Below, in pieces: positions 22,875 to 31,364 of a DNA stretch of 64,000 bases. Location of the stretch: assembly GCF_019218755.1 (NCBI RefSeq), contig NZ_JAHUWZ010000001.1, positions 930,001-994,000 of the forward strand, in the 5' to 3' direction. The first letter of the stretch is position 1; each line of letters begins with the position of its first letter. The notes under the pieces were generated by a model. It was not told the DNA's origin. It made no database searches and saw only the letters and a program-made list of their open reading frames with translations. Source of the DNA: Acidovorax sp. sif1233 (lineage in GTDB: Bacteria; Pseudomonadota; Gammaproteobacteria; Burkholderiales; Burkholderiaceae_C). Made by a program: the position numbers and the translations under genes.

Positions 22875-23798
22875 TCAGCGGGTCCCTAGCAGCGCGGGCA
22901 GCTGCGCGGCCAGCGCGTCGATGACGATGCGCGTGCGCCGTGGCAGGGCGCGCGCCTGGGGCCAGACGGCGTGCAGTTCGTAGCCGAAGGGGCGCGCCTC
23001 GTCGAACACCTTCACCAGCGTGCCGGCGGCCACCGGCTCGGCCGCCAGCCACTCGGGCAGCCGCGCGATGCCCAGCCCCGCCGCCGCCGTGGCGGCCACC
23101 ACTTCCAGGCTGTCGCAGCGCACGCGCGCGGGCACCGCGAACGTGCGCGGCTCGCCCGTGGCGTCATCGCGGTAGTGCCAGGGCTTGAGCCCGTCGTCGC
23201 GTCCGTAGCTGGCGAAGGCGTGGCGGGGCGCCTCGGCCTGCAGCGCCGCCCAGCTTGCCGGCCGGCCGTGCCGCGCCAGGTAGTCCGGCGCGGCATACAG
23301 GCCCATCCATTGATGCCCGAGCGGGCGGGCCGCGAGCGTGCTGCTGTCGTCCAGCACCCCGCTACGGATGGCCAGATCGATCCGCTCTTCCACCAGGTCC
23401 ACCCGCCGGTCGCTGAAGTGCAGGTCCAGCCGCAGGCCGATGTGCTCGCGCGCCAGGCCCAGCAGCACGGGCGCGACGCAGGCGCGGCCGAACAGCGCCG
23501 GCATGCTCATGCGCAGGGTGCCCACGGGCTCGTGGCGGCCGGCCTCCACGGCGGCATCGGCCGCGTCGAGTTCGGCCAGCGCGCGGCGGCAGCGTTCGTA
23601 GTAGGCCTGTCCGTCGTCGGTCAGGCTCTGGCTGCGCGTGGTGCGGTGGAACAGCCGCACCCCAAGCCGCTGTTCCAGCCGCGCAATGCCCTTGCCCACC
23701 GCCGAGCGGGTGCGGTGCAGCCGCGCCGCCGCCAGCGCGAAGCTGCCGGCCTCCACGGCCGCCACGAAGGCCTCGATTCCCTGCAAACGTTCGTTCAT
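22875..23798 (-). CDS. LysR-family regulator next to an MDR reductase
   Basis: A 307-residue regulator: MNERLQGIEAFVAAVEAGSF, helix-turn-helix ALAAARLHRTRSAVGKGIARLEQRLGVRLFHRTTR, then a CrgA-type effector domain. It is divergent from the MDR oxidoreductase with 99 bp between start codons, so it likely regulates that gene. It converges on the preceding LysR gene; the 79 bp between them are GC-rich and show no clear terminator. Confidence 0.92.
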   Translation of the reverse strand: MNERLQGIEAFVAAVEAGSFALAAARLHRTRSAVGKGIARLEQRLGVRLFHRTTRSQSLTDDGQAYYERCRRALAELDAADAAVEAGRHEPVGTLRMSMPALFGRACVAPVLLGLAREHIGLRLDLHFSDRRVDLVEERIDLAIRSGVLDDSSTLAARPLGHQWMGLYAAPDYLARHGRPASWAALQAEAPRHAFASYGRDDGLKPWHYRDDATGEPRTFAVPARVRCDSLEVVAATAAAGLGIARLPEWLAAEPVAAGTLVKVFDEARPFGYELHAVWPQARALPRRTRIVIDALAAQLPALLGTR

Positions 23799-23897
23799 TG
23801 GAGAATTTTGCTATCTAGTCATGGGAAAAACAAGAACCACTGGCATCCATGAAGCGCCAATAGCATCGAAATCTCTTTCTTTCCCTGGAACTCGACG

Positions 23898-24911
23898 ATG
23901 CACGACACACCCGCCACCCTCCAGCGCTGGCAACTGCCCCGCTTCGGCCTCGCCCACCTGGAGCGCACCGAGGCGCCCATGCCCGCGCCCGGGCCGAGCC
24001 AGATCCTGGTGCGCACCGAGGCCGTGGCCCTCAACTACCGCGACCTGCTGATGGCGCAGGACGGCATGGGCATGCCGCTGGAATTTCCGTTCACCCCCGC
24101 CTCGGACCTGGCCGGCACGGTGTTGGCCGTGGGCGCGGGCATCACCCGCTGGCGCCCCGGCGACCGGGTGCTGAGCACCTTCTGGGGCGGCTGGCTGGAG
24201 GGCGAGCGCCCCGCCGCTGCCGTGGCCCTGGGCGCGCCGGGGCCGGGCGTGCTGGCCTCGCACATGCTGCTGGAGGCGGACTGGGCGGTGGCCGCGCCGG
24301 CCACGCTGGCCGCCGCCGCCGCGAGCACCCTGCCCATCGCCGGGCTCACGGCCTGGTTCGCGCTGGTGGAGACCGGCCATGTGCGCGCCGGGCAGGCCGT
24401 GCTCATCCATGGCACCGGCGGCGTGGCACTGTTCGGCGTGCAGATCGCCCGCCAGCACGGGGCCGTGCCCATCGTGGTCTCGGGCGATGCGGGCAAGCGC
24501 GAACAGGTGCTCGCCCTGGGCGCTGCCCATGCGCTGGCGCGCGAGGCCGACTGGCCCGCGCAGGTGCGGGCGCTGACCGGGGGGCAGGGCGCCGACCATG
24601 TGCTGGAGACGGTGGGCGGCCCCAACCTGGGCCGGTCGATGCAGGCGCTGCGCCACGGCGGGCGCGTGTCGGTCATCGGCACCCTGGCCGGCGACACGGT
24701 GAGTGCGTCGGTCTACAGCTTCCTGCTGGGGCGGGCCACCGTGCAGGGCATCGGTGTGGGCCACCGCCGCGCGCTGGAGGACCTGGTGCGCGCGGTGGAT
24801 GCCACCGGGCTGCAGCCGGTGATCGCGGGCGAGTATGGCGCCGACGAAGTGCCGGCTGCTTTCGCGCACCTGCAGCGCGGCGCGTTCGGCAAGGTGGTGG
24901 TGCGCTTCTGA
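23898..24911 (+). CDS. Zinc-free MDR-family NAD(P)-dependent alcohol dehydrogenase / quinone reductase
   Basis: A 337-residue medium-chain reductase. ALNYRDLLMAQDGMGMP and PASDLAGTVLAVGAGITRWRPGDRV form the GroES-like part. The Rossmann loop is GTGGVALFGVQIARQHGA (about 174-191). The structural-zinc cysteines are absent, as in quinone-oxidoreductase and NADPH reductase branches. Divergent from a LysR gene that may control it. The substrate is unknown. Confidence 0.88.
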   Translation: MHDTPATLQRWQLPRFGLAHLERTEAPMPAPGPSQILVRTEAVALNYRDLLMAQDGMGMPLEFPFTPASDLAGTVLAVGAGITRWRPGDRVLSTFWGGWLEGERPAAAVALGAPGPGVLASHMLLEADWAVAAPATLAAAAASTLPIAGLTAWFALVETGHVRAGQAVLIHGTGGVALFGVQIARQHGAVPIVVSGDAGKREQVLALGAAHALAREADWPAQVRALTGGQGADHVLETVGGPNLGRSMQALRHGGRVSVIGTLAGDTVSASVYSFLLGRATVQGIGVGHRRALEDLVRAVDATGLQPVIAGEYGADEVPAAFAHLQRGAFGKVVVRF

Positions 24912-24950
24912 GCGGGTGCGCCAAGGAGCGTGTGGATGCGATATTTCAAG

Positions 24951-25008
24951 TAAAAATAGCCACCGGCGCTTGTCGATCAAGCGCTGGCAGCTATTGAATT
25001 GATAGTAA
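24951..25008. repeat. AGCGCTT palindromic repeat copy 4, between convergent genes
   Basis: AAAAATAGCCACCGGCGCTT, a GTCGATC loop, then AAGCGCTGGCAGCTATT. It lies between the ends of the MDR gene and yqeY, the typical site for a bidirectional terminator, although the T-runs are short. Confidence 0.88.
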
Positions 25009-25032
25009 ATCGCCGGGTGGCGAGGCGGGCGG

Positions 25033-25479
25033 TCAGCCGGCGAGCGCGGCCTTGACGGCGGCGGACACCTGGCCCATGTCGGCCTTGCCGGCCAGGCGGG
25101 TTTTGACCACGCCCATGACCTTGCCCATGTCGCCCGGGCCCGCGGCGCCCAGCTCGGCCACGATGGCCTTGACGGCGGCCAGGGTCTCGTCGGCCGACAT
25201 GCGCTCGGGCAGGTAGGCCTGCAGCACGGCCATCTCTGCCTTCTCCTTGTCGGCCAGGTCCTGGCGGCCCGCGCCCTCGAAGGCGGTGATCGAGTCCTTG
25301 CGCTGCTTGATGAGCTTGTCCACGATGGCGACCACGGCCGCATCGTCCAGCACGATGCGCTCGTCCACTTCCCTTTGCTTCATCGCGGCCTGCAGCAGGC
25401 GGATGGTGCCCAGGCGCTCGCTGTCCTTGGCGCGCATGGCGGTCTTCATGTCTTCGGTGATCTGGTCCTTGAGGCTCAT
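25033..25479 (-). CDS. yqeY: GatB/YqeY domain protein
   Basis: A 148-residue cytoplasmic protein, MSLKDQITEDMKTAMRAKDSERLGTIRLLQAAMKQREVDER, ending with a QVSAAVKAAL segment typical of YqeY, which resembles the tail domain of the GatB amidotransferase subunit. It is thought to act in tRNA-dependent amidation or tRNA binding; its role is not settled. It commonly follows rpsU, as here (rpsU 25912-25700, yqeY 25479-25033), and is separated from it by a terminator and a 103 bp structured repeat. Confidence 0.94.
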   Translation of the reverse strand: MSLKDQITEDMKTAMRAKDSERLGTIRLLQAAMKQREVDERIVLDDAAVVAIVDKLIKQRKDSITAFEGAGRQDLADKEKAEMAVLQAYLPERMSADETLAAVKAIVAELGAAGPGDMGKVMGVVKTRLAGKADMGQVSAAVKAALAG

Positions 25480-25517
25480 GATGGCTTCCTTTTTATGGGG
25501 TTTCAGACAGGGACGGA

Positions 25518-25620
25518 GGGTTTGCACAAAGCCCCTCTGGCCAGGCGCAGTGCCGCAGACAGTAGTCTTCTTGCTACGGCAAGGCGCTGCAACGACGCCA
25601 GAGGGGCTTTGTGCAAGCCC
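25518..25620. repeat. Structured nested-helix repeat, copy A (between rpsU and yqeY)
   Basis: Outer arms 25518-25541 and 25597-25620 pair over 24 bp with one G-U type mismatch. Inside, GCAGTGCC pairs with GGCGCTGC, and GTAG pairs with CTAC around an 8-nt loop. Between these helices lie the unpaired segments AGGC and AACGAC (outer internal loop) and GCAGACA and GGCAA (inner internal loop). The same internal-loop sequences recur in copy B at 39283-39382, read on the other strand, while helix bases differ but still pair. Confidence 0.9.
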
Positions 25621-25625
25621 GGAAA

Positions 25626-25660
25626 AGCAAAAACCCGCGCTTGGCGTCCCTAGCGCGGGT
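25626..25660 (-). terminator. Intrinsic terminator of rpsU
   Basis: On the minus strand ACCCGCGCT (25660-25652) pairs with AGCGCGGGT (25641-25633) around a 10-nt loop. TTTTGCTTTT follows. It ends the rpsU transcript before yqeY. Confidence 0.9.
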
Positions 25661-25699
25661 TCTGGGACCCAAGCAAGAAGGCTTGGGGCCGAAGATCCA

Positions 25700-25912
25700 T
25701 CAGTACATCTTCTTGGGCAGTTGCATGCTGCGAACGCGCTTGTAGTGGCGCTTCACGGCGGCTGCCTTCTTGCGCTTGCGCTCGGCGGTGGGCTTCTCGT
25801 AGAACTCACGGGCGCGCAGGTCGGTCAGCAGGCCGAGCTTTTCAATGGTGCGCTTGAAGCGGCGCAGGGCGACGTCAAAGGGTTCGTTTTCTTTTACGCG
25901 GATCGTAGTCAT
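25700..25912 (-). CDS. rpsU: 30S ribosomal protein S21
   Basis: A 70-residue basic protein, [55 protein letters not shown], matching bacterial S21 along its full length. S21 sits at the 30S platform near the anti-Shine-Dalgarno and assists initiation. A TATAAT box lies about 130 bp upstream on the same strand, leaving a long 5' leader. The gene is followed by a strong terminator and then yqeY. Confidence 0.98.
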
Positions 25913-26039
25913 TAGCTAATGGTTTCCAAAATGTTGCCCGCAGAGGGTCTTGGGGAGATCGGGCCTCAAGACCGTGCGTGGCGGTTTCCCCGTCTGTAAC
26001 TAGTATTTGGCCGACGGGGCATTGCCAGCAAAGCCGGAG

Positions 26040-26045
26040 ATTATA
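26040..26045 (-). promoter_or_regulatory. Probable -10 box of the rpsU promoter
   Basis: On the minus strand the sequence reads TATAAT, a perfect -10 hexamer, about 130 bp before the rpsU start. The -35 region 17 bp away reads CCCAAG, a poor match, so the promoter assignment rests on the -10 alone. The rest of 25913-26304 holds no gene I can support. Confidence 0.5.
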
Positions 26046-26304
26046 GCTGAAGCGGGTTCCGCCTTGGGGTGCTTCGTGCTTCCCCCCTCTCGCGGCACGG
26101 GTGGCGGGGCCCCGCCAATCGCCCCGCACGGGCTCCCTGGCAGGGCCGCGCCGACTTTCCGGGGGGCTCGGCGTCGGCGAACCGGGCGCATCGCAGGCGG
26201 ATCGGCGAAATGGCGTGGAAATTGCTTCATGTTGTAACACTCATCTTCCACCGTCGGTGGGCTGCCCGGGTCATCCGCCCGGGCGGGCCTTCGCCGCAGA
26301 CACC

Positions 26305-29300
26305 ATGGCATTCATGCACCGCGTATCGGGCTGGCTGGGCCGCCTCAGTGTGGGCCGCAAGCTCATGCTCATCTATCTGCTCGACCTGTCGGCGGTGATC
26401 TATGTCTCCAGCATCCTGATCCACGAAAAGTACGTGGCCATCGATTTCACGCGCAAGGAAATCGTGGGCACCACCTATGCGGCGGTGCTGCGCGACGGGC
26501 TCATGGGGCAGTTCCTCGATGCATCCCAGCAGCCGCCGCTCGTGGCGGACGTTCTTGCGCGGCTGGCGGGCGTGCGTGCGGCCCACGACGAGCAGCTGCA
26601 TACCGAGGAGCAGGGCGAGCGCTTCAGCGGGGTGCTGCAGCAGCTGGCCGCCCACCCGCCGGCGGCCACCGATGCGCCGTCCCTCACCCGGCTGCGCAGC
26701 CAGCTGCTGCGCGACGGCCGAGAACTGCTCACCACCGTGGGCAACCAGTCCAACCTGATCCTGGACCCGGACCTGGACAGCTACTACGGCATGTCGCTGG
26801 TGGTGCTGCGCTTCCCCGAGCTGCTGCAGGCGGTGCACGACACCGTGGTGTTTCTCCATGCCGCGCCCGCGGGGCGCGGGCCGCAGTGGTCCTCCGAGCT
26901 GCTCACGCTGGTGGGCCGGCTCGACGCGGTGATGCAGGGCATCGAGTCGGACTACAACCAGGCCTTCATCGCGGGCTCTCCCGAGATGCGCACGGCCCTG
27001 ATGGGCCAGCGCGAGGCGCTCAAGGCCTCGCTGGAGAGCTTCCAGGCGCTGCTGCAGGGCGTGGCGGCGGGCGAATCGCGCCTGACCCTGGCCCAGGTGG
27101 GGGCGCAGCAGGCGCAGGTGCTGGGCGCCCTGCGCGATGCCTGGGCGGTGGGCATCGTCGACCTGGAGCGGTTGCTCAACCGCCGGGTGGACGGGCTGTA
27201 CGCGCGCATGTGGCTGCACCTGGGCACCGCGCTCGTGCTGCTGGGCTGCATCCTCTCTCTGGTGACGCTGGTGGCCCGGCAGATCGCCAAGCCGCTGCAG
27301 CAACTGGCGCGCGTGGCCGATGAGGTGCGCAAGAGCGGCGACCACACCCTGCGGGCCCACTGGAGCAGCAGCGACGAGATCGGCCGGCTGGTCACGGCCT
27401 TCAACGACATGCTGGCCCAGCTGGACCGCGAACGCCTGCTGCAGCAGGAGCTGGCGGCCAGCGCCCGCGCGGCCGAGGCCCAGCGCGAGCTGGTGGAGGC
27501 CTTCCCCATCCCCATGGTCGTCACCTCCATCCCCGAGCACGAGGTGCTGCATTCCAACGCCCCCGCCGCCCACTGGCTCAATGACCGCAAGACCGACCCC
27601 TGGGCCGCCGGGCTGGAGCCGGGCGTGCGCGCGCGCTTCTTCCAGCGCCTGGCGGACCAGGGCTCGGTGGACGAGTTCGAGGTGCGCTGGAAGGGCAGCC
27701 CCGAGCCCTCCTGGGCGGTGCTGTCGGCGCGGCGGCTGCAGTTCCAGGGGCGCGACTCGGTGCTCACGGCCTTCACGCCCATCAACGTGCTCAAGGTCAT
27801 GGAGCAGCGCCTGGAGCTGTGGGCCAAGGTGTTCGAGGCGTCGTCCGAGGGCATCATCATCATGAATGCCGACCAGCAGATCATCAGCGTGAACAAGGCG
27901 TTCTGCCGCAGCACGCACTACGACTTCTACGAGGTGCTGGGCGAAGACCTGGGCTTCCTGCTGGAGGAGTCCGGCGGCGAGCCCCTGTCCACCCAGATCC
28001 GCCGCACCATGCTCGACAAGGAGTCCTGGCAGGGCGAGGTGCGGTTTCGCCGCCGTTCGGGCGAAACCTACCCGGCCTGGCTCATGGTGTCGGCCGTGCG
28101 CGAGGGCAAGGGCGGCGGCGCCGTGGCCAACCACATCGGCATCGCCATCGACATCACGGACCGCAAGCGCAGCGAGGAACGCATCCAGTTCCTTGCGCAC
28201 CACGACGTGCTCACCGAGCTGCCCAACCGCTCGCTGTGCGTGCAGCGCCTGCAGCTGGCGCTGGCGCAGTCCAGCGTCACCGGCGAGAAGGTCGCCGTGT
28301 TGTTCATCGACCTGGACCGCTTCAAGGCCATCAACGACACGCTGGGCCACCACATCGGCGACGGGCTGCTGCGCTCGGTGGCCGGGCGCCTCACGCAGGC
28401 CGTGCGCAGCCGCGACACCGTCAGCCGCCTGGGCGGCGACGAGTTCGTGGTGGTGATGCGCGACGTGGCCGGGCGCGAGGACGTGCAGCAGCTCGTGGAG
28501 CGGCGCCTCATCCCCCTCATCCGCCAGAGCCACCCGGTGGAGGGGCATGAACTCAATGTGTCATGCAGCGTGGGCATCGCCGTGTACCCCGAGGACGGCG
28601 GCGACATCGACGAGCTGATGCGCCGCGCCGATGCGGCGATGTACGAGGCCAAGACCACGGGCCGCGACATGGCGCTGTTCTATTCGGCCGAAACGGACCA
28701 GCGCGCGCTGGCCCGCCAGTCCATGGAACAGCACCTGCGCCGCGCGCTGGAGCGCCATGAGCTGAGCCTGCACTACCAGCCCCGGGTGAGCGCCAAGAGC
28801 GGCGGCCTGCTGGGGGTGGAGGCCCTGCTGCGCTGGAACAGCCCCACGCTGGGCGCCATCCCGCCCAGCGAGTTCATCCCCATCGCCGAGGAGACCGGCA
28901 TGATCCGCGCGATGGGCGGCTGGGTGCTGCAGCAGGCCTGCGAGCAGTGGGCGCGCTGGCAGGCACCGCCCGCCGGCCATCCCGCCGGGCGTGCGCCGGC
29001 CCACCCGCTGTCGGACGTCTCCATCTCGGTCAACCTCTCGGCCGCGCAACTGGCGGACCCGCAACTGGTGGCCGACATCGAGGCGCTGCTGGCCCGCACC
29101 GGCATGCCCGCCCACCGGCTCGAACTGGAAATCACCGAGTCGCAGCTCATGGACAACGCCCACGCGGCCGAGCAGCAGCTGGCCGCGCTCAAGTCGCTGG
29201 GCGTGCAGCTGTCCATCGACGATTTCGGAACCGGCTACTCCAGCCTGGCCTATCTGAAGCGCTTTGACATCGACCGGCTCAAGGTCGACAAGTCCTTCGT

Positions 29301-29583
29301 GCACGACATGCTGAGCAACCCCGCCGACATGGCGATCACGCGGGCCATCATCGCCCTGGGCCACACGCTGGGGCTGCGCATCGTGGCCGAGGGCGTGGAA
29401 GACCTGGCCACGGCCCAGGTGCTGAGTGCGCTGGACTGCGAGGAGCTGCAGGGCTACCACTTCAGCCGCCCGCTGCCGCCCGAGGCCCTGCTCGCCTGGG
29501 CATTGCAGCACTGCGTGCTCCATGGCGCGCCAGTGCGCGGGCTGGCTTCCGAGTGCATTCAGCTAGCCCCCCTGGCCGGATGA
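26305..29583 (+). CDS. Membrane GGDEF-EAL protein with HAMP and PAS domains
   Basis: A 1092-residue inner-membrane enzyme. TM1 is about 17-38 (RKLMLIYLLDLSAVIYVSS), with a large periplasmic sensor, then TM2 at about 302-325, HAMP (AKPLQQLARVADEV...DEIGRLVTAFNDML) and PAS segments up to about 620. The cyclase domain has an intact GGDEF at 710-714 with an RSRD I-site exactly five residues before it, so product inhibition is expected. The phosphodiesterase domain has EAL at 839-841, ITESQLMDN and IDDFGTGYSSLAYLKRF. Both active sites look complete, so either reaction is possible. The start MAFMHRVSGWLG is chosen just before TM1. Confidence 0.94.
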   Translation: MAFMHRVSGWLGRLSVGRKLMLIYLLDLSAVIYVSSILIHEKYVAIDFTRKEIVGTTYAAVLRDGLMGQFLDASQQPPLVADVLARLAGVRAAHDEQLHTEEQGERFSGVLQQLAAHPPAATDAPSLTRLRSQLLRDGRELLTTVGNQSNLILDPDLDSYYGMSLVVLRFPELLQAVHDTVVFLHAAPAGRGPQWSSELLTLVGRLDAVMQGIESDYNQAFIAGSPEMRTALMGQREALKASLESFQALLQGVAAGESRLTLAQVGAQQAQVLGALRDAWAVGIVDLERLLNRRVDGLYARMWLHLGTALVLLGCILSLVTLVARQIAKPLQQLARVADEVRKSGDHTLRAHWSSSDEIGRLVTAFNDMLAQLDRERLLQQELAASARAAEAQRELVEAFPIPMVVTSIPEHEVLHSNAPAAHWLNDRKTDPWAAGLEPGVRARFFQRLADQGSVDEFEVRWKGSPEPSWAVLSARRLQFQGRDSVLTAFTPINVLKVMEQRLELWAKVFEASSEGIIIMNADQQIISVNKAFCRSTHYDFYEVLGEDLGFLLEESGGEPLSTQIRRTMLDKESWQGEVRFRRRSGETYPAWLMVSAVREGKGGGAVANHIGIAIDITDRKRSEERIQFLAHHDVLTELPNRSLCVQRLQLALAQSSVTGEKVAVLFIDLDRFKAINDTLGHHIGDGLLRSVAGRLTQAVRSRDTVSRLGGDEFVVVMRDVAGREDVQQLVERRLIPLIRQSHPVEGHELNVSCSVGIAVYPEDGGDIDELMRRADAAMYEAKTTGRDMALFYSAETDQRALARQSMEQHLRRALERHELSLHYQPRVSAKSGGLLGVEALLRWNSPTLGAIPPSEFIPIAEETGMIRAMGGWVLQQACEQWARWQAPPAGHPAGRAPAHPLSDVSISVNLSAAQLADPQLVADIEALLARTGMPAHRLELEITESQLMDNAHAAEQQLAALKSLGVQLSIDDFGTGYSSLAYLKRFDIDRLKVDKSFVHDMLSNPADMAITRAIIALGHTLGLRIVAEGVEDLATAQVLSALDCEELQGYHFSRPLPPEALLAWALQHCVLHGAPVRGLASECIQLAPLAG

Positions 29584-29611
29584 TGTCTCCTCAATGCCGC
29601 CGTGGTCCCCA

Positions 29612-29941
29612 TCATGCGAGCCGGATGTGCAGCGCAACGGCGAGCCCGACCAGGAGGACGCCTGGCGAGAAATTGCCCAGACACAGGGAGAGGCGAGAGG
29701 TCGAACGGCCCGAAATGCGCGAGTCGGCCCGCAGGTAGGCGTCACCTTCGTCGGTGAGCAGCCACCGCACCATCACCGCGCCCCCGGCCAGCGACCCCAT
29801 GCCCAGTGCCGCAAGGATCGCGATGAAGATATTCCCGGCCATGCTTGCGGCCGGTACAAGGGCGATCAGCGCGCCCGTGGCCGTGGCAGCCGCTTGCCAC
29901 CTCTCCGCGCGTTCGAATCCGTCCATGCCGAGGCTCCCCAT
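29612..29941 (-). CDS. Small hypothetical membrane protein
   Basis: A 109-residue frame starting MGSLGMDGFERAERWQ (a second Met five residues on is equally possible). Hydrophobic segments at about 20-38 (ATGALIALVPAASMAGN), 39-62 (IFIAILAALGMGSLAGGAVMVRWLL) and 90-107 (FSPGVLLVGLAVALHIRL) suggest two or three membrane helices. Codon usage is ordinary and no homologous family is recognised. It is tail-to-tail with the GGDEF-EAL gene and 85 bp downstream of the flavoprotein gene on the same strand. Confidence 0.55.
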   Translation of the reverse strand: MGSLGMDGFERAERWQAAATATGALIALVPAASMAGNIFIAILAALGMGSLAGGAVMVRWLLTDEGDAYLRADSRISGRSTSRLSLCLGNFSPGVLLVGLAVALHIRLA

Positions 29942-30026
29942 GGCTGGTAAAGCGTTTGTTTGTGTGTCTGACCGGAGTGCAGGAGCCATCCCTGGGGCGC
30001 CACCTGCACAGGCGTCCTCCGCCGCC

Positions 30027-31316
30027 TCAATGCGCCGCCAGCGGCAGCGCCTGCGCGCAGGCATGGGCGCTGGCCCAGGCCCACTGGAAGTTGTAGCCGC
30101 CCAGCCAGCCCGTCACGTCCACCACTTCGCCAATGAAGTACAGGCCCGGCTGCGTCTTGCACTCCATGGTCTGCTGCGACAGCACGCGCGTGTCCACGCC
30201 GCCGAGCGTGACCTCGGCTTTCTTGTAGCCCTCGGTGCCGGTGGGCGTGAGCTCCCAGCGCGCCAGCTGTTCGGCCAGCCGCGCCAGGGCCTTGTCGCTG
30301 GCCTCGTTGATGGGGCGCTGCCAGTCGGCCTCGCGCTGGGCCCAGGCGTCCGCCAGGCGGCCCGGGACGAGGGCGGCCAGCTCGTTGGCGATCAGCTTGC
30401 GCGAACGGGCCTTGCCCTGCGCCAGCGCGGCGGGCAGATCCACCGTGGGCGCGAGGTCGATGGCCAGCGGCGTGCCCTCCTGCCAGTAGCTGGAGATCTG
30501 CAGCACGGCCGGGCCTGAGAGGCCGCGGTGGGTGAACAGCAGGTCTTCGTCGAAGGCCATACGGGCTTTCTTGGCACCGGTGCTGATTTGCACCGGAAGC
30601 GCCAAGCCCGCGAGTTGCGCATACGGCGCCCAGCCCGCGCCATCAAAGGTCAGCGGCACCAGACCCGGGCGGCGTTCGATGAGCGGGATGTTGAACTGCT
30701 GCGCCAGCCGGTAGCCGAAGTCGGTCGCGCCGATCTTGGGAATGGACAGCCCGCCCGTGGCGATCACCAGCGAGCGCGCCCGCACCGGGCCCCGGTCGGT
30801 ATCAATTTGATAGCTGCCAGCGCTTGATGGATCAGCGCCAGGGGCTGAAAACACTATATTCTTGACCGCACAAGGCTGCCAGTGCGTCACCTGGCCCGCC
30901 GCGCACTCGGCCAGCAGCATGGCGATGATGTCCTCGGCCGAGCGGTCGGCGAACAGCTGGCCCTTGTGTTTTTCGTGGAACGCGATGCCGTGTTTTTGTA
31001 CCAGCGCGATGAAGTCGGCGGGGGTGTAGCGCGAGAGCGCCGAGCGGCAAAATTGCGGGTTCTGCCCCACGAAGTGCTTGTGGGGCGCGGCGGGATCGAG
31101 GTCGCGGTTGGTGAAGTTGCAGCGCCCGCCGCCCGAGATGCGGAACTTCTCGGCCACCTTCTCGGCATGGTCGATCAGCAGCACCTTCAGGCCCCGCTGG
31201 CCCGCCTGGGCGGCGCAGAACAGGCCGGCGGCGCCGGCGCCGATGATGACTACGTCGAATGGAGGGGAGGAAGCGTGGGGCACGGTGGGGCGAAGGCGGC
31301 GTTGGCGGGCCGCCAT
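30027..31316 (-). CDS. HI0933/YhiN-family flavoprotein (NAD(P)/FAD-dependent oxidoreductase)
   Basis: A 429-residue FAD protein of the HI0933/BaiN family. It begins with the dinucleotide fold VVIIGAGAAGLFCAAQAGQRG (about 21-41) and has FRISGGGRCNFTNRD, LVIATGGLSIPKIGATDFGY, TLGGVDTRVLSQQTMECK and the C-terminal LYFIGEVVDVTGWLGGYNFQWAWASAH. The physiological substrate is unknown for most members. Residues about 151-172 (VFSAPGADPSSAGSYQIDT) are encoded by an in-frame AGCGCTT repeat. ATG at 31316 is used; a GTG 11 codons later is also possible. Confidence 0.92.
   Translation of the reverse strand: MAARQRRLRPTVPHASSPPFDVVIIGAGAAGLFCAAQAGQRGLKVLLIDHAEKVAEKFRISGGGRCNFTNRDLDPAAPHKHFVGQNPQFCRSALSRYTPADFIALVQKHGIAFHEKHKGQLFADRSAEDIIAMLLAECAAGQVTHWQPCAVKNIVFSAPGADPSSAGSYQIDTDRGPVRARSLVIATGGLSIPKIGATDFGYRLAQQFNIPLIERRPGLVPLTFDGAGWAPYAQLAGLALPVQISTGAKKARMAFDEDLLFTHRGLSGPAVLQISSYWQEGTPLAIDLAPTVDLPAALAQGKARSRKLIANELAALVPGRLADAWAQREADWQRPINEASDKALARLAEQLARWELTPTGTEGYKKAEVTLGGVDTRVLSQQTMECKTQPGLYFIGEVVDVTGWLGGYNFQWAWASAHACAQALPLAAH
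30801..30864. repeat. AGCGCTT palindromic repeat copy 5, in frame inside the flavoprotein gene
   Basis: The copy shows TTTGATAGCTGCCAGCGCTT, a GATGGAT loop, then CAGCGCCAGGGGCTGAAAAC. It lies inside the flavoprotein gene and encodes part of a loop at residues about 151-172 without any stop or frameshift. Confidence 0.87.
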
Positions 31317-31364
31317 TGTCGCCGCAGCGTTCGCACGGGGCGGGTAGGCCCCTCGAACCGGTGC

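Noticed and set aside
26227-28548. 773-codon minus-strand open frame opposite the GGDEF-EAL gene
   Set aside because: Low-complexity His/Ala/Gln composition, no family features, and fully overlapped by a gene with intact catalytic motifs.
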